A stretch of DNA of 64,000 bases from Burkholderia sp. (GCA_031253835.1 JAIRVP010000001.1:1-64000); one strand, 5' to 3'; numbered from the stretch's first letter, positions 36,662 to 46,552 are shown. Program-made: numbers and translations. The notes: a model not told the origin generated them from the sequence alone.

Positions 36662-36701
36662 CGGCCGCGCATTCCCCCCATCCGGGCGACCACGGCACCG
36701 G

Positions 36702-37433
36702 TCAGATCGCCCGGGCCGGAACCGCGATGCCGCGTGCGCTTGCCAGCGCGTCGTGGAGCGACACCTGCCCTTCGAACGCCCGCGACGCCGGCAGCGGCAG
36801 GTTTTCCTCGATCGCGTGCGCGAACTGCACGCCCGCATCGTCTGCGAGCCGCGCGCGCAGCGCGGCGATGCGCGGGAACGCGTCGCGCTCGAATACCGCG
36901 TGATAGTCGGCCCAGCGCGCGATCCCGGCGAAGTACGCGTCGGCCAGCGTGCGTCGCACGCCCAGCAGCCACGGGCCTTCGCCGCGCTCGAGCAGCGCCT
37001 CGAGCTGCCGGTGCGCCTTCAGCACCTTGCCGCGGCCGTACGCCTGCAACGCCGCTTTCTCGGCGCCGTCGGTGTCGTGTTCGTACACGTACCAGAGCGC
37101 GCCGAACGCGTTGAAGAACGTCGTGTTCAGCCACGCGAGCATCCGGTTCAGCCGGTCGAAATCCGTCGTGCCCTGGCGGAACGCGAGGCCGCTGTCGAGC
37201 GCCTGTGCGCCGATGTGGCCGAGGATCGCGTGGCTTTCGGTCAGCACGTCGCCGTTCGCGGTGACGAATGCCGGCGTCTCGGCGACCGGATTCAGCGCGA
37301 GGTACGCGTCGCTCGTCGCGACGCCCGGCATCGCGATGCGCGACAGCCGGTACGGGCGGCCGGCCCATTCGAGCGCGACGATCGAGCCGAACGAGCAGCC
37401 GGCGGGAATGCCGTAAAGAAGGATCGGGGACAT
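36702..37433 (-). CDS. glutathione S-transferase family protein
   Basis: A 243-residue protein with a thioredoxin-like N-terminal domain (LLYGIPAGCSFGSIVALEWAG; PVAETPAFV, with the cis-Pro; LTESHAILGHI, the glutathione gamma-Glu contact) and an all-helical C-terminal domain (TLADAYFAGIARWADY). A Ser/Cys pair in GCSFGS is the possible catalytic residue. It is divergent from the LysR regulator with 106 bases between the starts, a normal regulator-target layout. Confidence 0.9.
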   Translation of the reverse strand: MSPILLYGIPAGCSFGSIVALEWAGRPYRLSRIAMPGVATSDAYLALNPVAETPAFVTANGDVLTESHAILGHIGAQALDSGLAFRQGTTDFDRLNRMLAWLNTTFFNAFGALWYVYEHDTDGAEKAALQAYGRGKVLKAHRQLEALLERGEGPWLLGVRRTLADAYFAGIARWADYHAVFERDAFPRIAALRARLADDAGVQFAHAIEENLPLPASRAFEGQVSLHDALASARGIAVPARAI

Positions 37434-37539
37434 CGGGAGATTCCGCGGAAGTTGAACGAGCAGTCATGCTCCCATGGCGAACGATGACGCAGTAGCCGCT
37501 AGAATTGAAACCCGTCGTTTCCTCCCGTGGACGCTGGAA

Positions 37540-38448
37540 GTGAACCTGAACGATCTCTATCTGTTCGTGCAGGCGGTCGATGCGGGCAGCATGTCGGCCG
37601 CCGCGCGCCGGCTCGGCCTGCCGAAATCGACGGTCAGCAAGCGCGTGGCCGAGCTCGAACGCACGCTCGGCGCGCGGCTCGTGCATCGCACGTCGCGCAG
37701 CTTCCGGCTCACGCCGGTCGGCACCGAATTCTTCGAGCACGCACGCGCGGCCGTGATCGAGGCCGACAGCGCGCGCGACGCGGTGCTGCGGCAGGCCGCC
37801 GAGCCGGCCGGCGTCGTGCGGATCACGAGCTCGGTGCCGGTCGCGCAGCACATCCTCGCGCCCTGCCTGCCGGCGCTGGCGATTGCGCATCCGAAGCTGC
37901 TGCTGCAGGTTCACGCGAGCGACCGTCTCGTCGACATCGCGCAGGAAGGCTTCGACATCGCGGTGCGCAGCCATTTCGCGCCGCTGCCCGATTCGGCGCT
38001 CGTGCAGCGGCCGCTCGCGGCGTCGTCGATCATCGCCGCGGCGTCGCCGGCCTATCTCGCGCGTGCCGGCATCCCGGACGCGCCCGCCGATCTCGCGCGG
38101 CACGACGGCCTCCACCCGGGCCAGCAGTCGTGGCGGCTGCAGCGCGGCGGTGATACCGTCGACGTCACGCCGCGCATCCGCCTGCAGGCCGACGAATCGA
38201 CGTTGCTGCTGCAGGCGGCGACGGCCGGCCTCGGCATCGCCTGCCTGCCCGACTGGATCGCCGGCGCCGCGCTCGCGTCCGGCGCGCTCGTGCGCGTGCT
38301 GCCCGGCTGGCGCGCGGGCACCGTCACGACGACGCTGCTGATGCCGCACCGGCGCGGCCAGTTGCCCGGCGTGCGCGCCGCCGTCGAGTTTCTCGCGCAG
38401 CACGTGGCGCGCCATCACGGCACCGGCGTGGATGACGCGCGCGCCTGA
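37540..38448 (+). CDS. LysR-family regulator
   Basis: A 302-residue LysR regulator. Helix-turn-helix LYLFVQAVDAGSMSAAARRLGL, then KSTVSKRVAELE. An effector domain follows from GVVRITSSVPV. The longer frame begins at ATG 37474, but a TAGAAT -10-like hexamer at 37500-37505 and the usual LysR N-terminus favour the GTG at 37540. It lies between the divergent GST gene and the downstream glucarate genes; either set could be its target. A LysR-type box at 38469-38483 stands before the glucarate permease. Confidence 0.85.
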   Translation: MNLNDLYLFVQAVDAGSMSAAARRLGLPKSTVSKRVAELERTLGARLVHRTSRSFRLTPVGTEFFEHARAAVIEADSARDAVLRQAAEPAGVVRITSSVPVAQHILAPCLPALAIAHPKLLLQVHASDRLVDIAQEGFDIAVRSHFAPLPDSALVQRPLAASSIIAAASPAYLARAGIPDAPADLARHDGLHPGQQSWRLQRGGDTVDVTPRIRLQADESTLLLQAATAGLGIACLPDWIAGAALASGALVRVLPGWRAGTVTTTLLMPHRRGQLPGVRAAVEFLAQHVARHHGTGVDDARA

Positions 38449-38462
38449 CCGATCGCGGGACC

Positions 38463-38487
38463 GATCGATTCAAATGCTGAATCGATC
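38463..38487. promoter_or_regulatory. perfect dyad with LysR-type box before the glucarate genes
   Basis: GATCGATTCA (38463-38472) and TGAATCGATC (38478-38487) are perfectly inverted around five bases. The core ATTC-N7-GAAT fits the T-N11-A pattern of LysR sites. It stands 174 bases before the permease start and just past the LysR gene stop, so that regulator is the first candidate. Confidence 0.6.
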
Positions 38488-38660
38488 AAGTCAGCAATTG
38501 GCATGAAAGCGCAAATTTCGACATGACAGAATGGCCTGGACGCCCAGCTCCCGTCGGCGTCCGGTGCCCGGCTTCCGGCCGGCGGCACTCGCACACATAA
38601 CGCGCGCATCGACGCGCCTGCCGCACGACGGCACCTTCCGCCCTTCGGAGGAGACAAGTC

Positions 38661-40001
38661 ATGAATCCGCTTCACGCGCTGCCGGCGTCCGCGTCGGCAA
38701 CGGCCCGGCGCACGCGCGTGCGCTGGCTCGTGCTGACCGTCCTGTTCGCGGTCACGACGATCAACTACGCGGATCGCGCGGCGATCGCGATCGCGGGCCC
38801 GAGCCTCGCCCGCGCGCTGCACCTGAGCCATGTGCAGATCGGCTTCATCTTCTCCGCGTTCGGGTGGTCGTACGTGATCGCGCAACTGCCGGGCGGCTGG
38901 CTGCTCGACCGTTACGGGTCGCGCATCGTCTACGCGTTCAGCATCTTCTTCTGGTCGCTGTTCACGCTGCTGCAGGGCTCGATCGGCTTCTTCGGCGGTG
39001 CGGCTGCGTTCGCGCTGCTGTTCGGGCTGCGCTTCCTGGTCGGTGCGGCCGAGGCGCCGTCGTTCCCGGCCAACAGCCGGATCGTGTCCGCGTGGTTCCC
39101 GGCCGCCGAGCGCGGCACCGCGTCGGCGATCTTCAACGCCGCGCAGTACGCGGCGACCGTCGTGTTCGCGCCGCTGATGGGCTGGCTCGTGCACGCGTTC
39201 GGCTGGCAGTCGGTGTTCGCGGTGATGGGCGTGCTCGGCTTCGCGTTCGTCCTCGTGTGGAACCGCACGATGTACGACCCGAAGGACCATCCGAACATCA
39301 ACCGCGCGGAACTCGACTACCTCGCCGAAGGCGGCGCGCTCGTCAACATCGACCAGGCGACGGGCGGGCGCGACGGCGGCCCGTCGATGCATCACGTGAA
39401 GGCGCTGCTGAGGAACCGGATGCTGATCGGCGTGTACGTCGCGCAGTACTGCATCAACGCGCTCACCTATTTCTTCATCACGTGGTTTCCCGTCTATCTC
39501 GTGCAGGCGCGCGGGATGTCGATCCTCAACGCGGGGCTCGTCGCGTCGATCCCGGCCGTGTGCGGGTTCCTCGGCGGGATTCTCGGCGGCGTCGTGTCCG
39601 ACGCGCTGCTCAAGCAGGGCCGGTCGCTGTCGGTCGCGCGCAAGGTGCCGATCGTGTTCGGCATGCTGCTGTCGATGTCGATGATCGTCTGCAACTACAC
39701 CGATTCGCACGTGCTCGTCGTGCTGTTCATGGCGCTGTCGTTCTTCGGCAAGGGGCTCGGCGCGCTCGGCTGGGCCGTCAACGCCGACACCGCGCCGCGC
39801 CAGATCGCGGGGCTGAGCGGCGCGCTGCTCAACACGTGCGGCAACCTTTCCAGCATCACAACGCCGATCGCGATCGGCTATATCGTCGACCGCAGCGGCT
39901 CGTTCAATGGCGCGCTCGTCTACGTCGTCGCGCACGCGCTCGTCGCCGTGATCTGCTACCTGTTCGTCGTCGGCGAGATCCGCCGCGTCGAGCTTCAATG
40001 A
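38661..40001 (+). CDS. MFS glucarate/galactarate-type permease
   Basis: A 446-residue major facilitator protein of the anion:cation symporter group, with 12 predicted helices. The motif [23 protein letters not shown] (about residues 71-93) and [18 protein letters not shown] (about 128-145) are typical of hexuronate and aldarate permeases. GGAGGAGA lies before the ATG. It is followed by gudD, so uptake of D-glucarate or galactarate is the likely role. Confidence 0.9.
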   Translation: MNPLHALPASASATARRTRVRWLVLTVLFAVTTINYADRAAIAIAGPSLARALHLSHVQIGFIFSAFGWSYVIAQLPGGWLLDRYGSRIVYAFSIFFWSLFTLLQGSIGFFGGAAAFALLFGLRFLVGAAEAPSFPANSRIVSAWFPAAERGTASAIFNAAQYAATVVFAPLMGWLVHAFGWQSVFAVMGVLGFAFVLVWNRTMYDPKDHPNINRAELDYLAEGGALVNIDQATGGRDGGPSMHHVKALLRNRMLIGVYVAQYCINALTYFFITWFPVYLVQARGMSILNAGLVASIPAVCGFLGGILGGVVSDALLKQGRSLSVARKVPIVFGMLLSMSMIVCNYTDSHVLVVLFMALSFFGKGLGALGWAVNADTAPRQIAGLSGALLNTCGNLSSITTPIAIGYIVDRSGSFNGALVYVVAHALVAVICYLFVVGEIRRVELQ

Positions 40002-40063
40002 ACGGCGCGGGCCGCGCCGGCGCGTCCGGCTGCCCGCGCGCCACCGGAACCAGGAGCGAACCG

Positions 40064-41461
40064 ATGTCCGAACCCAGCCGTGCCGGCACGCCGCGCGTCA
40101 CGCGCATGCAGGTGATCCCCGTCGCCGGCCGCGACAGCATGCTGCTCAACCTGTGCGGCGCGCACGCGCCGTACTTCACGCGCAACCTCGTGATTCTCGA
40201 CGACAGCAGCGGGCATACGGGTGTCGGCGAAGTACCGGGCGGCGAAGGCATCCGCCACGCGCTCGAGCGCATGACGGATCTCGTGGTCGGCCAGCCGATC
40301 GGACGCTACCAGGCGACGCTCAACGCGGTGCGCGCGGCGCTGTCCGGCGCGGGTGCCGGCGCGGGACGCACGATCCGGCACGAAGTGACGTCGGCCGGCG
40401 AGGCCGCGGTGCTGCGCCAGCCGCACGAGATCAACCTGCGGCTCGACAACGTGATCACGGCGATCGAGGCTGCGCTGCTCGACCTGCTCGGCCAGCATCT
40501 CGACGTGCCGGTCGCGGCGCTGCTCGGCGAAGGCCAGCAGCGCGACGCGGTACCGATGCTCGCGTACCTGTTCTACATCGGCGACCGGCGTCGCACCGAC
40601 CTGCCGTATCGCGACGAGACGCAGGCGCGCGCCCCGTGGTTCCGGTTGCGCAACGAGGCGGCGCTCACGCCGGCCGAGATCGCGCGGCAGGCCGAAGCCG
40701 CAGTCGAGCGCTACGGCTTCGCCGATTTCAAGCTGAAGGGCGGCGTGATGGCCGGCGCCGACGAGATGGAAGCGATCGCCGCGATCAAGGCACGCTTCCC
40801 CGATTCGCGCACGACGCTCGACCCGAACGGCGCATGGTCGCTCGACGAGGCCGTCGCGCTGTGCCGCGGGCAAGGCCACCTGCTCGCGTATGCGGAAGAT
40901 CCGTGCGGGCCGGAAGGCGGCTATTCGGGCCGCGAGGTGATGGCCGAATTCCGCCGCGCGACGGGGATCCCGACCGCGACCAACATGATCGCGACCGACT
41001 GGCGGCAGATGGATCACGCGGTGCGGCTGCAGGCGGTCGACATCCCGCTCGCCGACCCGCACTTCTGGACGATGCAGGGCTCGGTGCGGCTCGCGCAGCT
41101 GTGTCGCGACTGGGGGCTCACGTGGGGTTCGCATTCGAACAACCACTTCGACGTGTCGCTCGCGATGTTCACGCACGCGGCGGCGGCCGCGCCCGGCACG
41201 ATCACCGCGATCGACACGCACTGGATCTGGCAGGAAGGCGACGCGCGGCTCACGCGCGAACCGCTCGCGATCGTCGGCGGCAAGGTGGCCGTGCCGCAGC
41301 GGCCGGGGCTCGGAATCGAGATCGACATGGCGCAGGTCGAGGCCGCGCATGCGCTGTACAACGCGGTAGGCGGTACCGCGCGTGATGACGCGGTCGCGAT
41401 GCGCTATCTCGTGCCGGGGTGGACGTACGATCCGAAGCGGCCGAGTGTCGGGCGGGGGTGA
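40064..41461 (+). CDS. gudD: glucarate dehydratase
   Basis: Dehydrates D-glucarate to 5-keto-4-deoxyglucarate, first step of glucarate use. It is an enolase-superfamily enzyme of 465 residues. FKLKGGVM (about residues 223-230) carries the catalytic KxK pair. The metal ligands fall in TLDPNGAW (about 251-258), YAEDPCGPE (about 276-284) and the following [16 protein letters not shown] (about 357-365) carries the His-Asn region. AGGAG precedes the ATG; the gene follows the permease in one unit. Confidence 0.93.
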   Translation: MSEPSRAGTPRVTRMQVIPVAGRDSMLLNLCGAHAPYFTRNLVILDDSSGHTGVGEVPGGEGIRHALERMTDLVVGQPIGRYQATLNAVRAALSGAGAGAGRTIRHEVTSAGEAAVLRQPHEINLRLDNVITAIEAALLDLLGQHLDVPVAALLGEGQQRDAVPMLAYLFYIGDRRRTDLPYRDETQARAPWFRLRNEAALTPAEIARQAEAAVERYGFADFKLKGGVMAGADEMEAIAAIKARFPDSRTTLDPNGAWSLDEAVALCRGQGHLLAYAEDPCGPEGGYSGREVMAEFRRATGIPTATNMIATDWRQMDHAVRLQAVDIPLADPHFWTMQGSVRLAQLCRDWGLTWGSHSNNHFDVSLAMFTHAAAAAPGTITAIDTHWIWQEGDARLTREPLAIVGGKVAVPQRPGLGIEIDMAQVEAAHALYNAVGGTARDDAVAMRYLVPGWTYDPKRPSVGRG

Positions 41462-41583
41462 GGGAGATACATCGATCGGACAGCGGCACCTCAACATCAG
41501 GTGTCGCCCTCGAAGCGGGAGCTTCGATCAGGTTAACCAGCTTTCCCCAGCGACTGCTTTGCCCAACAACCATGAGCTCATGG

Positions 41584-42300
41584 TTAAACCAGCCTTGTCA
41601 CGAAAACCCTCGGCGCTCGTGCCCGGCGATATCGTTCGAACCAGCGCATAGTCAGCGCCCCGCCGGCGAATGCCAAAATCAATCCGATCACCAGAGGCAG
41701 ACCATCTCGGGGTCCGCCATTGAAAGTGAACAACGGCACGCCGAAAAAGTGATAAAGCCAAAGCAACGGGAATCCTACCGCCGCCATTCCCGCAGTTAGG
41801 CAGATTTTCCGCTCATCAACAGTAGCGCCCCAGACAATTTGGCCGCGACACCCAACACAAACTGTCTGATTGAGTCGGAATCTAGTATTGCAGTGGAGGC
41901 AGTTATAGTCCTCGTCTTCTTGCTGCGCCTGCGCGCTCGGTCGCGGAATGCCCAGACGCTTCTCAGACTCCTCCTCCGCGTTCCGCTTCCACTCAAGTAA
42001 CCGGGCGACTGAGTACTTGTCAGGATCAACATCGACTTTTCTTTCACAGTTTCGGCAGAGCCAAATACCGTTCGCCCCCGATGTTCGTTGCGCAGATGAC
42101 AGCGTGTGATCGTAGCGCGGGCCTCCTGGGGAGGCCGCGGTGATATGTGCGGCCACACCGATTAAAGTGGCCTTGGAGTCGTGACTATTAGGCCCCGTAG
42201 TGAAACACCGGCAGTCCGGATTGGAACAACGGCCGTTCACCCTTCCACGCAACGCTGCTACGACTGCCGGGCTGAAATCGTCCCGAGTTTTTGTCACCAT
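41584..42300 (-). CDS. membrane-anchored HNH-like protein with zinc ribbon
   Basis: A 238-residue protein of composite design. Residues 1-100 match an HNH-endonuclease-like family: RCSNPDC (about 24-30), GVAAHITAASPGGPRYD (about 48-64) and NGIWLCRNCERKVDVDP (about 77-93). The His normally found in or right after the last Cys motif is absent. A linker is followed by CLHC...CVGC, a second metal ribbon (about 133-155). Two hydrophobic helices (about 167-190 and 202-220) then anchor the chain to the membrane. GC content is clearly lower than in neighbours. A defence or effector role is possible but unproven. The start is chosen by homologue-like N-terminus; 42324 is an alternative. Confidence 0.72.
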   Translation of the reverse strand: MVTKTRDDFSPAVVAALRGRVNGRCSNPDCRCFTTGPNSHDSKATLIGVAAHITAASPGGPRYDHTLSSAQRTSGANGIWLCRNCERKVDVDPDKYSVARLLEWKRNAEEESEKRLGIPRPSAQAQQEDEDYNCLHCNTRFRLNQTVCVGCRGQIVWGATVDERKICLTAGMAAVGFPLLWLYHFFGVPLFTFNGGPRDGLPLVIGLILAFAGGALTMRWFERYRRARAPRVFVTRLV

Positions 42301-42622
42301 GCGCACCACCCACTGCGTTGTCATTTTTGAGAGGTCGGACGCTTCGACCAAGCGCGTCCGAAGCACGCGATTTCGGTCATGCCCCGCGCAACCCTCAGAT
42401 TGCGCAACCATCAGATTAATTGATTTTCAGGCGAATTTTCATCGACCGGCAAGAGCGGGAATCGCGTTGCGGCCAACACTAGCTCGGCCGAGTGCCCTTC
42501 GTGCGCACAGGAGCAGGCGGTTGCCAAATGCGGGAAACGCCCGCATCCTGCGGCTGTCCGAACCTGGCCGTACGGCAACCGGTTCGGCACGCCTTCGTCC
42601 GACAGAACAACAACCGCTCGCC

Positions 42623-42934
42623 ATGACGTCTTCCGATCCGAACCTGCGACAGGTCATCGTCCTCGTCCCCTATTCGCTGCTGTGCCTGCCTGCGAGCATC
42701 ACCGTCGCGGGCTACGCCGCGCTCGTGAAGACGCGCGACATTTCGCACTTCGAGGGCGGCGCAGGCTACGCATGGCTCTGGCTCACGATCGTGCTGACGC
42801 TGGTGTTTTATCTGTCGGGAATCGGGATCGGCGTGCTGCTGCGGAAAAGACTCGCGATTCTGGTGGCCATCATGGTGGCATTTGCCGCGTTGTCGGTGCC
42901 GACGCTCAAGGCCGCCTACGAGTTGCTGAGCTAG
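42623..42934 (+). CDS. small membrane protein of unknown function
   Basis: A 103-residue protein with three hydrophobic segments (VIVLVPYSLLCLPASITVAGY, WLWLTIVLTLVFYLSGIGIGVL, LAILVAIMVAFAALSV). No recognised family. The frame is open 420 bases upstream, but the ATG at 42623 begins the membrane-protein-like part. There is no clear ribosome binding site. GC content returns to the chromosomal level here. It may be a conserved orphan or a piece of the accessory patch. Confidence 0.5.
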   Translation: MTSSDPNLRQVIVLVPYSLLCLPASITVAGYAALVKTRDISHFEGGAGYAWLWLTIVLTLVFYLSGIGIGVLLRKRLAILVAIMVAFAALSVPTLKAAYELLS

Positions 42935-43071
42935 CCGTTGCGGCGAACGCGGGCCTGCCACTGAAGATCGCCTCGACGGGTGATAGATGCCATTCACTGC
43001 TCCTTAAGTGTTGCGTCCAAGGCTTCGACAGCCCAAGTGGCGCAAAATTGGCGCAATAAATCGAATCTACC

Positions 43072-43105
43072 AAAGAAAAAGGGCCTAGCCATCGGCTAAG
43101 CCCTT
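43072..43105 (-). terminator. tRNA-Ala terminator
   Basis: A 12-bp stem with one G-U pair (43094-43105 with 43079-43090, loop GAT) is followed on the minus strand by TTTTTCTTT. It begins nine bases after the tRNA 3' end. Confidence 0.88.
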
Positions 43106-43113
43106 GATTCTAT

Positions 43114-43189
<76 letters not shown>

Positions 43190-43255
43190 AACAGTCAATC
43201 ATCATACACACGCATTTCTGCGCTTGGCAATAGGGGTTACGTGCCCCCTGAAGCG

Positions 43256-43618
43256 TTACTTTGACGGCGCGCCGGCCAGCACCCATTCGACCACCGAACG
43301 GACGTCGGCGTCGCTCATGCGCGGGTGCGCGGGCATCGGAATCGCACCCCAGACACCGGAGCCGCCGTCCTTCACCTTCTTCGACAACTTCGCGACGGCC
43401 TGCGGATCGGACTTGTAGCGCGCGGCGATATCCTTGAACGACGGGCCGACGAGCTTGCGGTCGACCGCGTGACAGCCCATGCAGGCGTTGCTGCGCGCGA
43501 CCTTCAGGCCGTCGCCGACGTCTGCGTGCGCCGCGCCCAGCGTGCCGGCCACGAGCGCCGCAGCCGCGGCGCCCTGCACCATCCAGCGTTTCATCTGCTT
43601 CATCTGCATGCTCGTCAT
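43256..43618 (-). CDS. cytochrome c, class I small periplasmic
   Basis: A 120-residue secreted mono-haem cytochrome. The signal peptide ends near AAHA-D. The haem motif CMGCH lies near residue 47, and the axial Met is probably in IPMPAHP (about 95). It resembles cytochrome c551/c552 electron carriers. Its ATG overlaps the stop of the BON gene by ATGA, implying coupled translation at the end of the yraN-diaA-BON operon. Confidence 0.9.
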   Translation of the reverse strand: MTSMQMKQMKRWMVQGAAAAALVAGTLGAAHADVGDGLKVARSNACMGCHAVDRKLVGPSFKDIAARYKSDPQAVAKLSKKVKDGGSGVWGAIPMPAHPRMSDADVRSVVEWVLAGAPSK

Positions 43619-44415
43619 TGCGCGGGCGCCTTCGGGTTGCCCGGGTGCACGCTCGACGAATTCGAGATCGGGGCCGGCGACTGCAGCGGCGCGGACTGCA
43701 CCGACGCGTCGGGCACGGCGCCGACCGTCGCGCTGTCCGCCGGCGCGGCGGCAGCCTGCGCGCCGGATGCCCCGCTCGCGGGCGATGCATCCTGCAGCGC
43801 CTGCGCGTCCTGCGGCTTCACGTACTGGAACACCTTCACGACCTTCTCGACGCCCGGCACCTGGCTCGCGGCTTCCGCGCCGCGATTGCCTTCGTCCACC
43901 GTCACGAGGCCCATCAGGTAAAGGTTGCCGCGTTCGCTGACGACCTTGTAGTAGTTCGCCGAGATGCCCTTCGTCGCGATCAGTTCGGACTTCACGCGCC
44001 CTTCGAGGTACGAGTCGTTCGCGCGCGACGACAGCGACGACGCCGGCTCGGCCGACAGCTCGTTGACGATGCCGTTCACGTTGTTGATGCCGCGCACGAT
44101 TTCCTCGGCGCGCTGCTTCGACGCATCGTTCGGCACCTCACCCGTCAGCAACACGCGGCGGTTGAACACCGTCACGTTCACGTGCGACTGGTCCGGCAGC
44201 CCGCTGTTGATCTGCGAGAGCGACTTGACCTGGATCTCGCGGTCTTCCGTCTGCGCGCCGAGCGTCCGGCGATCGGTCGCGATCAGCGCACCGCCGCCGG
44301 CCGCTGCGCCCACGACTCCAAGCACACAACCCTGCAACGACACGGCGAGGCCCGCCGTCAGTGCGGCGAGCAGCGTGGTTCTGACGAGCGTCTGTTTGAC
44401 GCGGCTTTGATTCAT
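43615..44415 (-). CDS. BON-domain lipoprotein (DolP-like)
   Basis: A 266-residue lipoprotein with lipobox LQGC (Cys about 30) and two BON domains (about residues 65-125 and 135-205: VTVFNRRVLLTGEVPN; RGNLYLMGLVTVDEGNRG). A long Ala/Ser/Pro tail follows. DolP/YraP homologues act in outer-membrane integrity at the envelope, and the position after diaA and yraN matches enteric gene order. AAGGAG before the ATG at 44415 decides the start. Confidence 0.9.
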   Translation of the reverse strand: MNQSRVKQTLVRTTLLAALTAGLAVSLQGCVLGVVGAAAGGGALIATDRRTLGAQTEDREIQVKSLSQINSGLPDQSHVNVTVFNRRVLLTGEVPNDASKQRAEEIVRGINNVNGIVNELSAEPASSLSSRANDSYLEGRVKSELIATKGISANYYKVVSERGNLYLMGLVTVDEGNRGAEAASQVPGVEKVVKVFQYVKPQDAQALQDASPASGASGAQAAAAPADSATVGAVPDASVQSAPLQSPAPISNSSSVHPGNPKAPAQ

Positions 44416-44432
44416 CGACGGCTCTCCTTCGT

Positions 44433-45017
44433 TCAATCCTCACCCAGCAGCATCGCGTCGATGCCGTCGCACAGGCAGTGGATGGTCAGCAGATGGACTT
44501 CATGGATGCGTGCCGCGCGAACGGCGTGCACGCTGATCGGAATATCGGTATCGGACAGCGCGGCCGCGACTGCATGGCCGTTGCCGCCCGTCAGGGCGAC
44601 GACGGTCATCTCGCGCTCGTGCGCCTCGTCGATCGCGGCCAGCACGCGCGGCGACGCGCCACCCGAATCGAGCACCAGCAGGATGTCGCCCGTCTGGCCA
44701 AGCACGCGCACCTGCTGCGCGAACAGTTGCTCGGCGGCCATCGCCCCCATCAGGCCCGCCTGCGACGCATCGGTGGCCAGCGCGATCGCGGGCAGGCCCG
44801 GACGCTCGCGCTCGAAGCCGCCGACGAGCGACGCGGCGAGATACTGCGCGGCGGCGGCCGACGGGCCGTCGCCGCACGCGACGATCTTGTTGCCGTTCGC
44901 CAGCGCGGCGAACATCGCATCGACCGCGGCTGCGATCGGCAACGCCAGCGCGTCGGCCGCTTCGGCGTGAAGCGCGGCGCTGTCGTGGAATTGTTGCTGA
45001 ATACGTTCGACTGACAT
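44433..45017 (-). CDS. diaA: DiaA-like SIS-domain protein
   Basis: A 194-residue SIS (sugar isomerase) domain protein of the DiaA/GmhA group. ACGDGPSAAAAQYLAA (about residues 46-61) is the phosphosugar loop. VLDSGGASPRVLAAI (about 113-127) is the second loop. In enterics DiaA binds DnaA and helps replication start. The assignment to diaA rather than gmhA rests on gene order with yraN and the BON gene. AGGAA precedes the ATG at 45017. Confidence 0.85.
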   Translation of the reverse strand: MSVERIQQQFHDSAALHAEAADALALPIAAAVDAMFAALANGNKIVACGDGPSAAAAQYLAASLVGGFERERPGLPAIALATDASQAGLMGAMAAEQLFAQQVRVLGQTGDILLVLDSGGASPRVLAAIDEAHEREMTVVALTGGNGHAVAAALSDTDIPISVHAVRAARIHEVHLLTIHCLCDGIDAMLLGED

Positions 45018-45143
45018 CGATTCCTGGTGAACTGGGCGCGTGGCACATATCGCGCGACATCGTGGGTGCGGCGAGTTTACCGTACTCCGGCACGCTCTCC
45101 GGGGGTCCGGCAAGAACTCTTTACATCTCGTCACACGTCGCGG

Positions 45144-45620
45144 CTACGCATCGTCGGTACGAAATGCGTCGCGCAGCCACACGAGCCGGCCGGCCTCGAA
45201 CGCGACGACGTCGAACCGGCACGCGGCACCGGCACCGTGCCGCGCCCAGAACTGCAGCGCCGCCGCGACGAGACGCCGCCGCTTGCGCCAGCCGACGCTC
45301 GCGGCCGCGCCGCCGTGCCGGACGCTGCGCCGCGCGCGCACCTCGACGAACACGAGCATGCCGTCGGGCTCGCGCATCACGAGATCGAGCTCGCCGCCGC
45401 GCATCGTCACGTTCGCCGCGACGAACCCGAGGCCGCGCCGCTCGAGAAACTGCCGCGCGCGCTGCTCGAACGCCGCGCCGACCGGTTTGGATCGCGCCGC
45501 GCCGGAAAAGTTGTCGCCCGCGCGCGGCAAACCGTGCCCGTCGCCCGGGCCGGCCGGCGCCGCGTGGCACAATGCCGACCTTGTTCCGCTTGCGCCGCGA
45601 TTGCGTGCATTGCCTGCCAT
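45144..45620 (-). CDS. YraN family (UPF0102) endonuclease-like protein
   Basis: A 158-residue frame of the UPF0102/YraN family, whose members look like Holliday-junction-resolvase-fold nucleases. Family core from about residue 50: [14 protein letters not shown], then GGELDLVM with the acidic pair and VFVEVRAR with the Glu-x-Lys-like motif. The first ~45 residues are not conserved and overlap the rsmI promoter region, so an internal start is possible. The given ATG shares the CATG tetramer with the rsmI ATG. Confidence 0.8.
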   Translation of the reverse strand: MAGNARNRGASGTRSALCHAAPAGPGDGHGLPRAGDNFSGAARSKPVGAAFEQRARQFLERRGLGFVAANVTMRGGELDLVMREPDGMLVFVEVRARRSVRHGGAAASVGWRKRRRLVAAALQFWARHGAGAACRFDVVAFEAGRLVWLRDAFRTDDA

Positions 45621-46497
45621 GACTGCCCTCCTCGAACTCGCGCATACGCAGCACTACCCGGACGCCGCGCTTTACGTGGTCGCCACGCCGATCGGCAATA
45701 CGGCCGACATCACGCTGCGTGCGCTGCACGTGCTCGGCCTCGCCGACCGCATCGCGGCCGAAGACACCCGCAACACCGGCCAGCTGCTCGCCCGCTACGG
45801 GATCTCGAAACCGCTGCTGGCCGTGCACGAGCACAACGAACGCGAAGCCGCGCAGCGCGTGATCGATCTGCTGCGCGGCGGCGAACGCGTGGCCTACGTA
45901 TCGGACGCCGGCACGCCCGGCATCTCGGACCCCGGCGCGCGGCTCGTCGACGCGGTGCGCGCGGCCGGCTTCGCGGTGATCCCGCTGCCGGGCGCGAGCG
46001 CGGCCGTGACCGCGCTGAGCGTGGCCGGCGACTGGGCCGGCGCGTTCACGTTCGCGGGCTTCCTGCCGCCGAAGGCCAAGCAGCGCGCAACCGCGCTGCA
46101 GGCGCTGGTGTCGCACCCGTATGCACTGGTGTTCTACGAAGCGCCGCACCGGATCGCCGAAACCGTCGCCGCGCTCGCCGACGCGTTCGGCCCCGCGCGC
46201 CGGCTGCTGATCGCGCGCGAACTCACCAAGCTACACGAGCAGCTGTTCCAGGGCACCCTGGCCGAAGGACAGACCTGGCTGGCTGGCGATGCGAACCGGC
46301 AGCGCGGCGAGTTCGTGCTGGTCGTCGAAGGCGCGCCGGCGGCGAGCGGCGAAGCCGACGACACCGCGCACGACGCGCTGCTCAGGCTGCTGCTGGAAGA
46401 AGTGCCGGTGAAGAGCGCGGCCAAGCTCGCGGCCGCGCTGACGGGCGCATCGCGCAACACGCTGTATGCGCGCGCGCTCGCGCTGAAGGAAGGCTGA
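45619..46497 (+). CDS. rsmI: 16S rRNA 2'-O-methyltransferase RsmI
   Basis: Methylates the 2'-OH of C1402 in 16S rRNA using SAM. It has 292 residues. [19 protein letters not shown] (about 16-34) is the conserved start. [10 protein letters not shown] (about 48-57), [14 protein letters not shown] (about 93-106) and [12 protein letters not shown] (about 117-128) follow, then YEAPHR (about 173-178). It is divergent from yraN, as in many proteobacteria. Confidence 0.95.
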   Translation: MTALLELAHTQHYPDAALYVVATPIGNTADITLRALHVLGLADRIAAEDTRNTGQLLARYGISKPLLAVHEHNEREAAQRVIDLLRGGERVAYVSDAGTPGISDPGARLVDAVRAAGFAVIPLPGASAAVTALSVAGDWAGAFTFAGFLPPKAKQRATALQALVSHPYALVFYEAPHRIAETVAALADAFGPARRLLIARELTKLHEQLFQGTLAEGQTWLAGDANRQRGEFVLVVEGAPAASGEADDTAHDALLRLLLEEVPVKSAAKLAAALTGASRNTLYARALALKEG

Positions 46498-46522
46498 CGC
46501 GGGACGACGCCGCGCCGAAACG

Positions 46523-46552
46523 ACAAAGGGCTGCCGGAAGGCAGCCCTTTGT
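46523..46552. terminator. hairpin between convergent rsmI and rlpA
   Basis: A perfect 13-bp stem ACAAAGGGCTGCC (46523-46535) with 46540-46552, loop GGAA, contains TTT/AAA in its flank. The following T-tract is short, so it is a moderate terminator. Confidence 0.7.
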
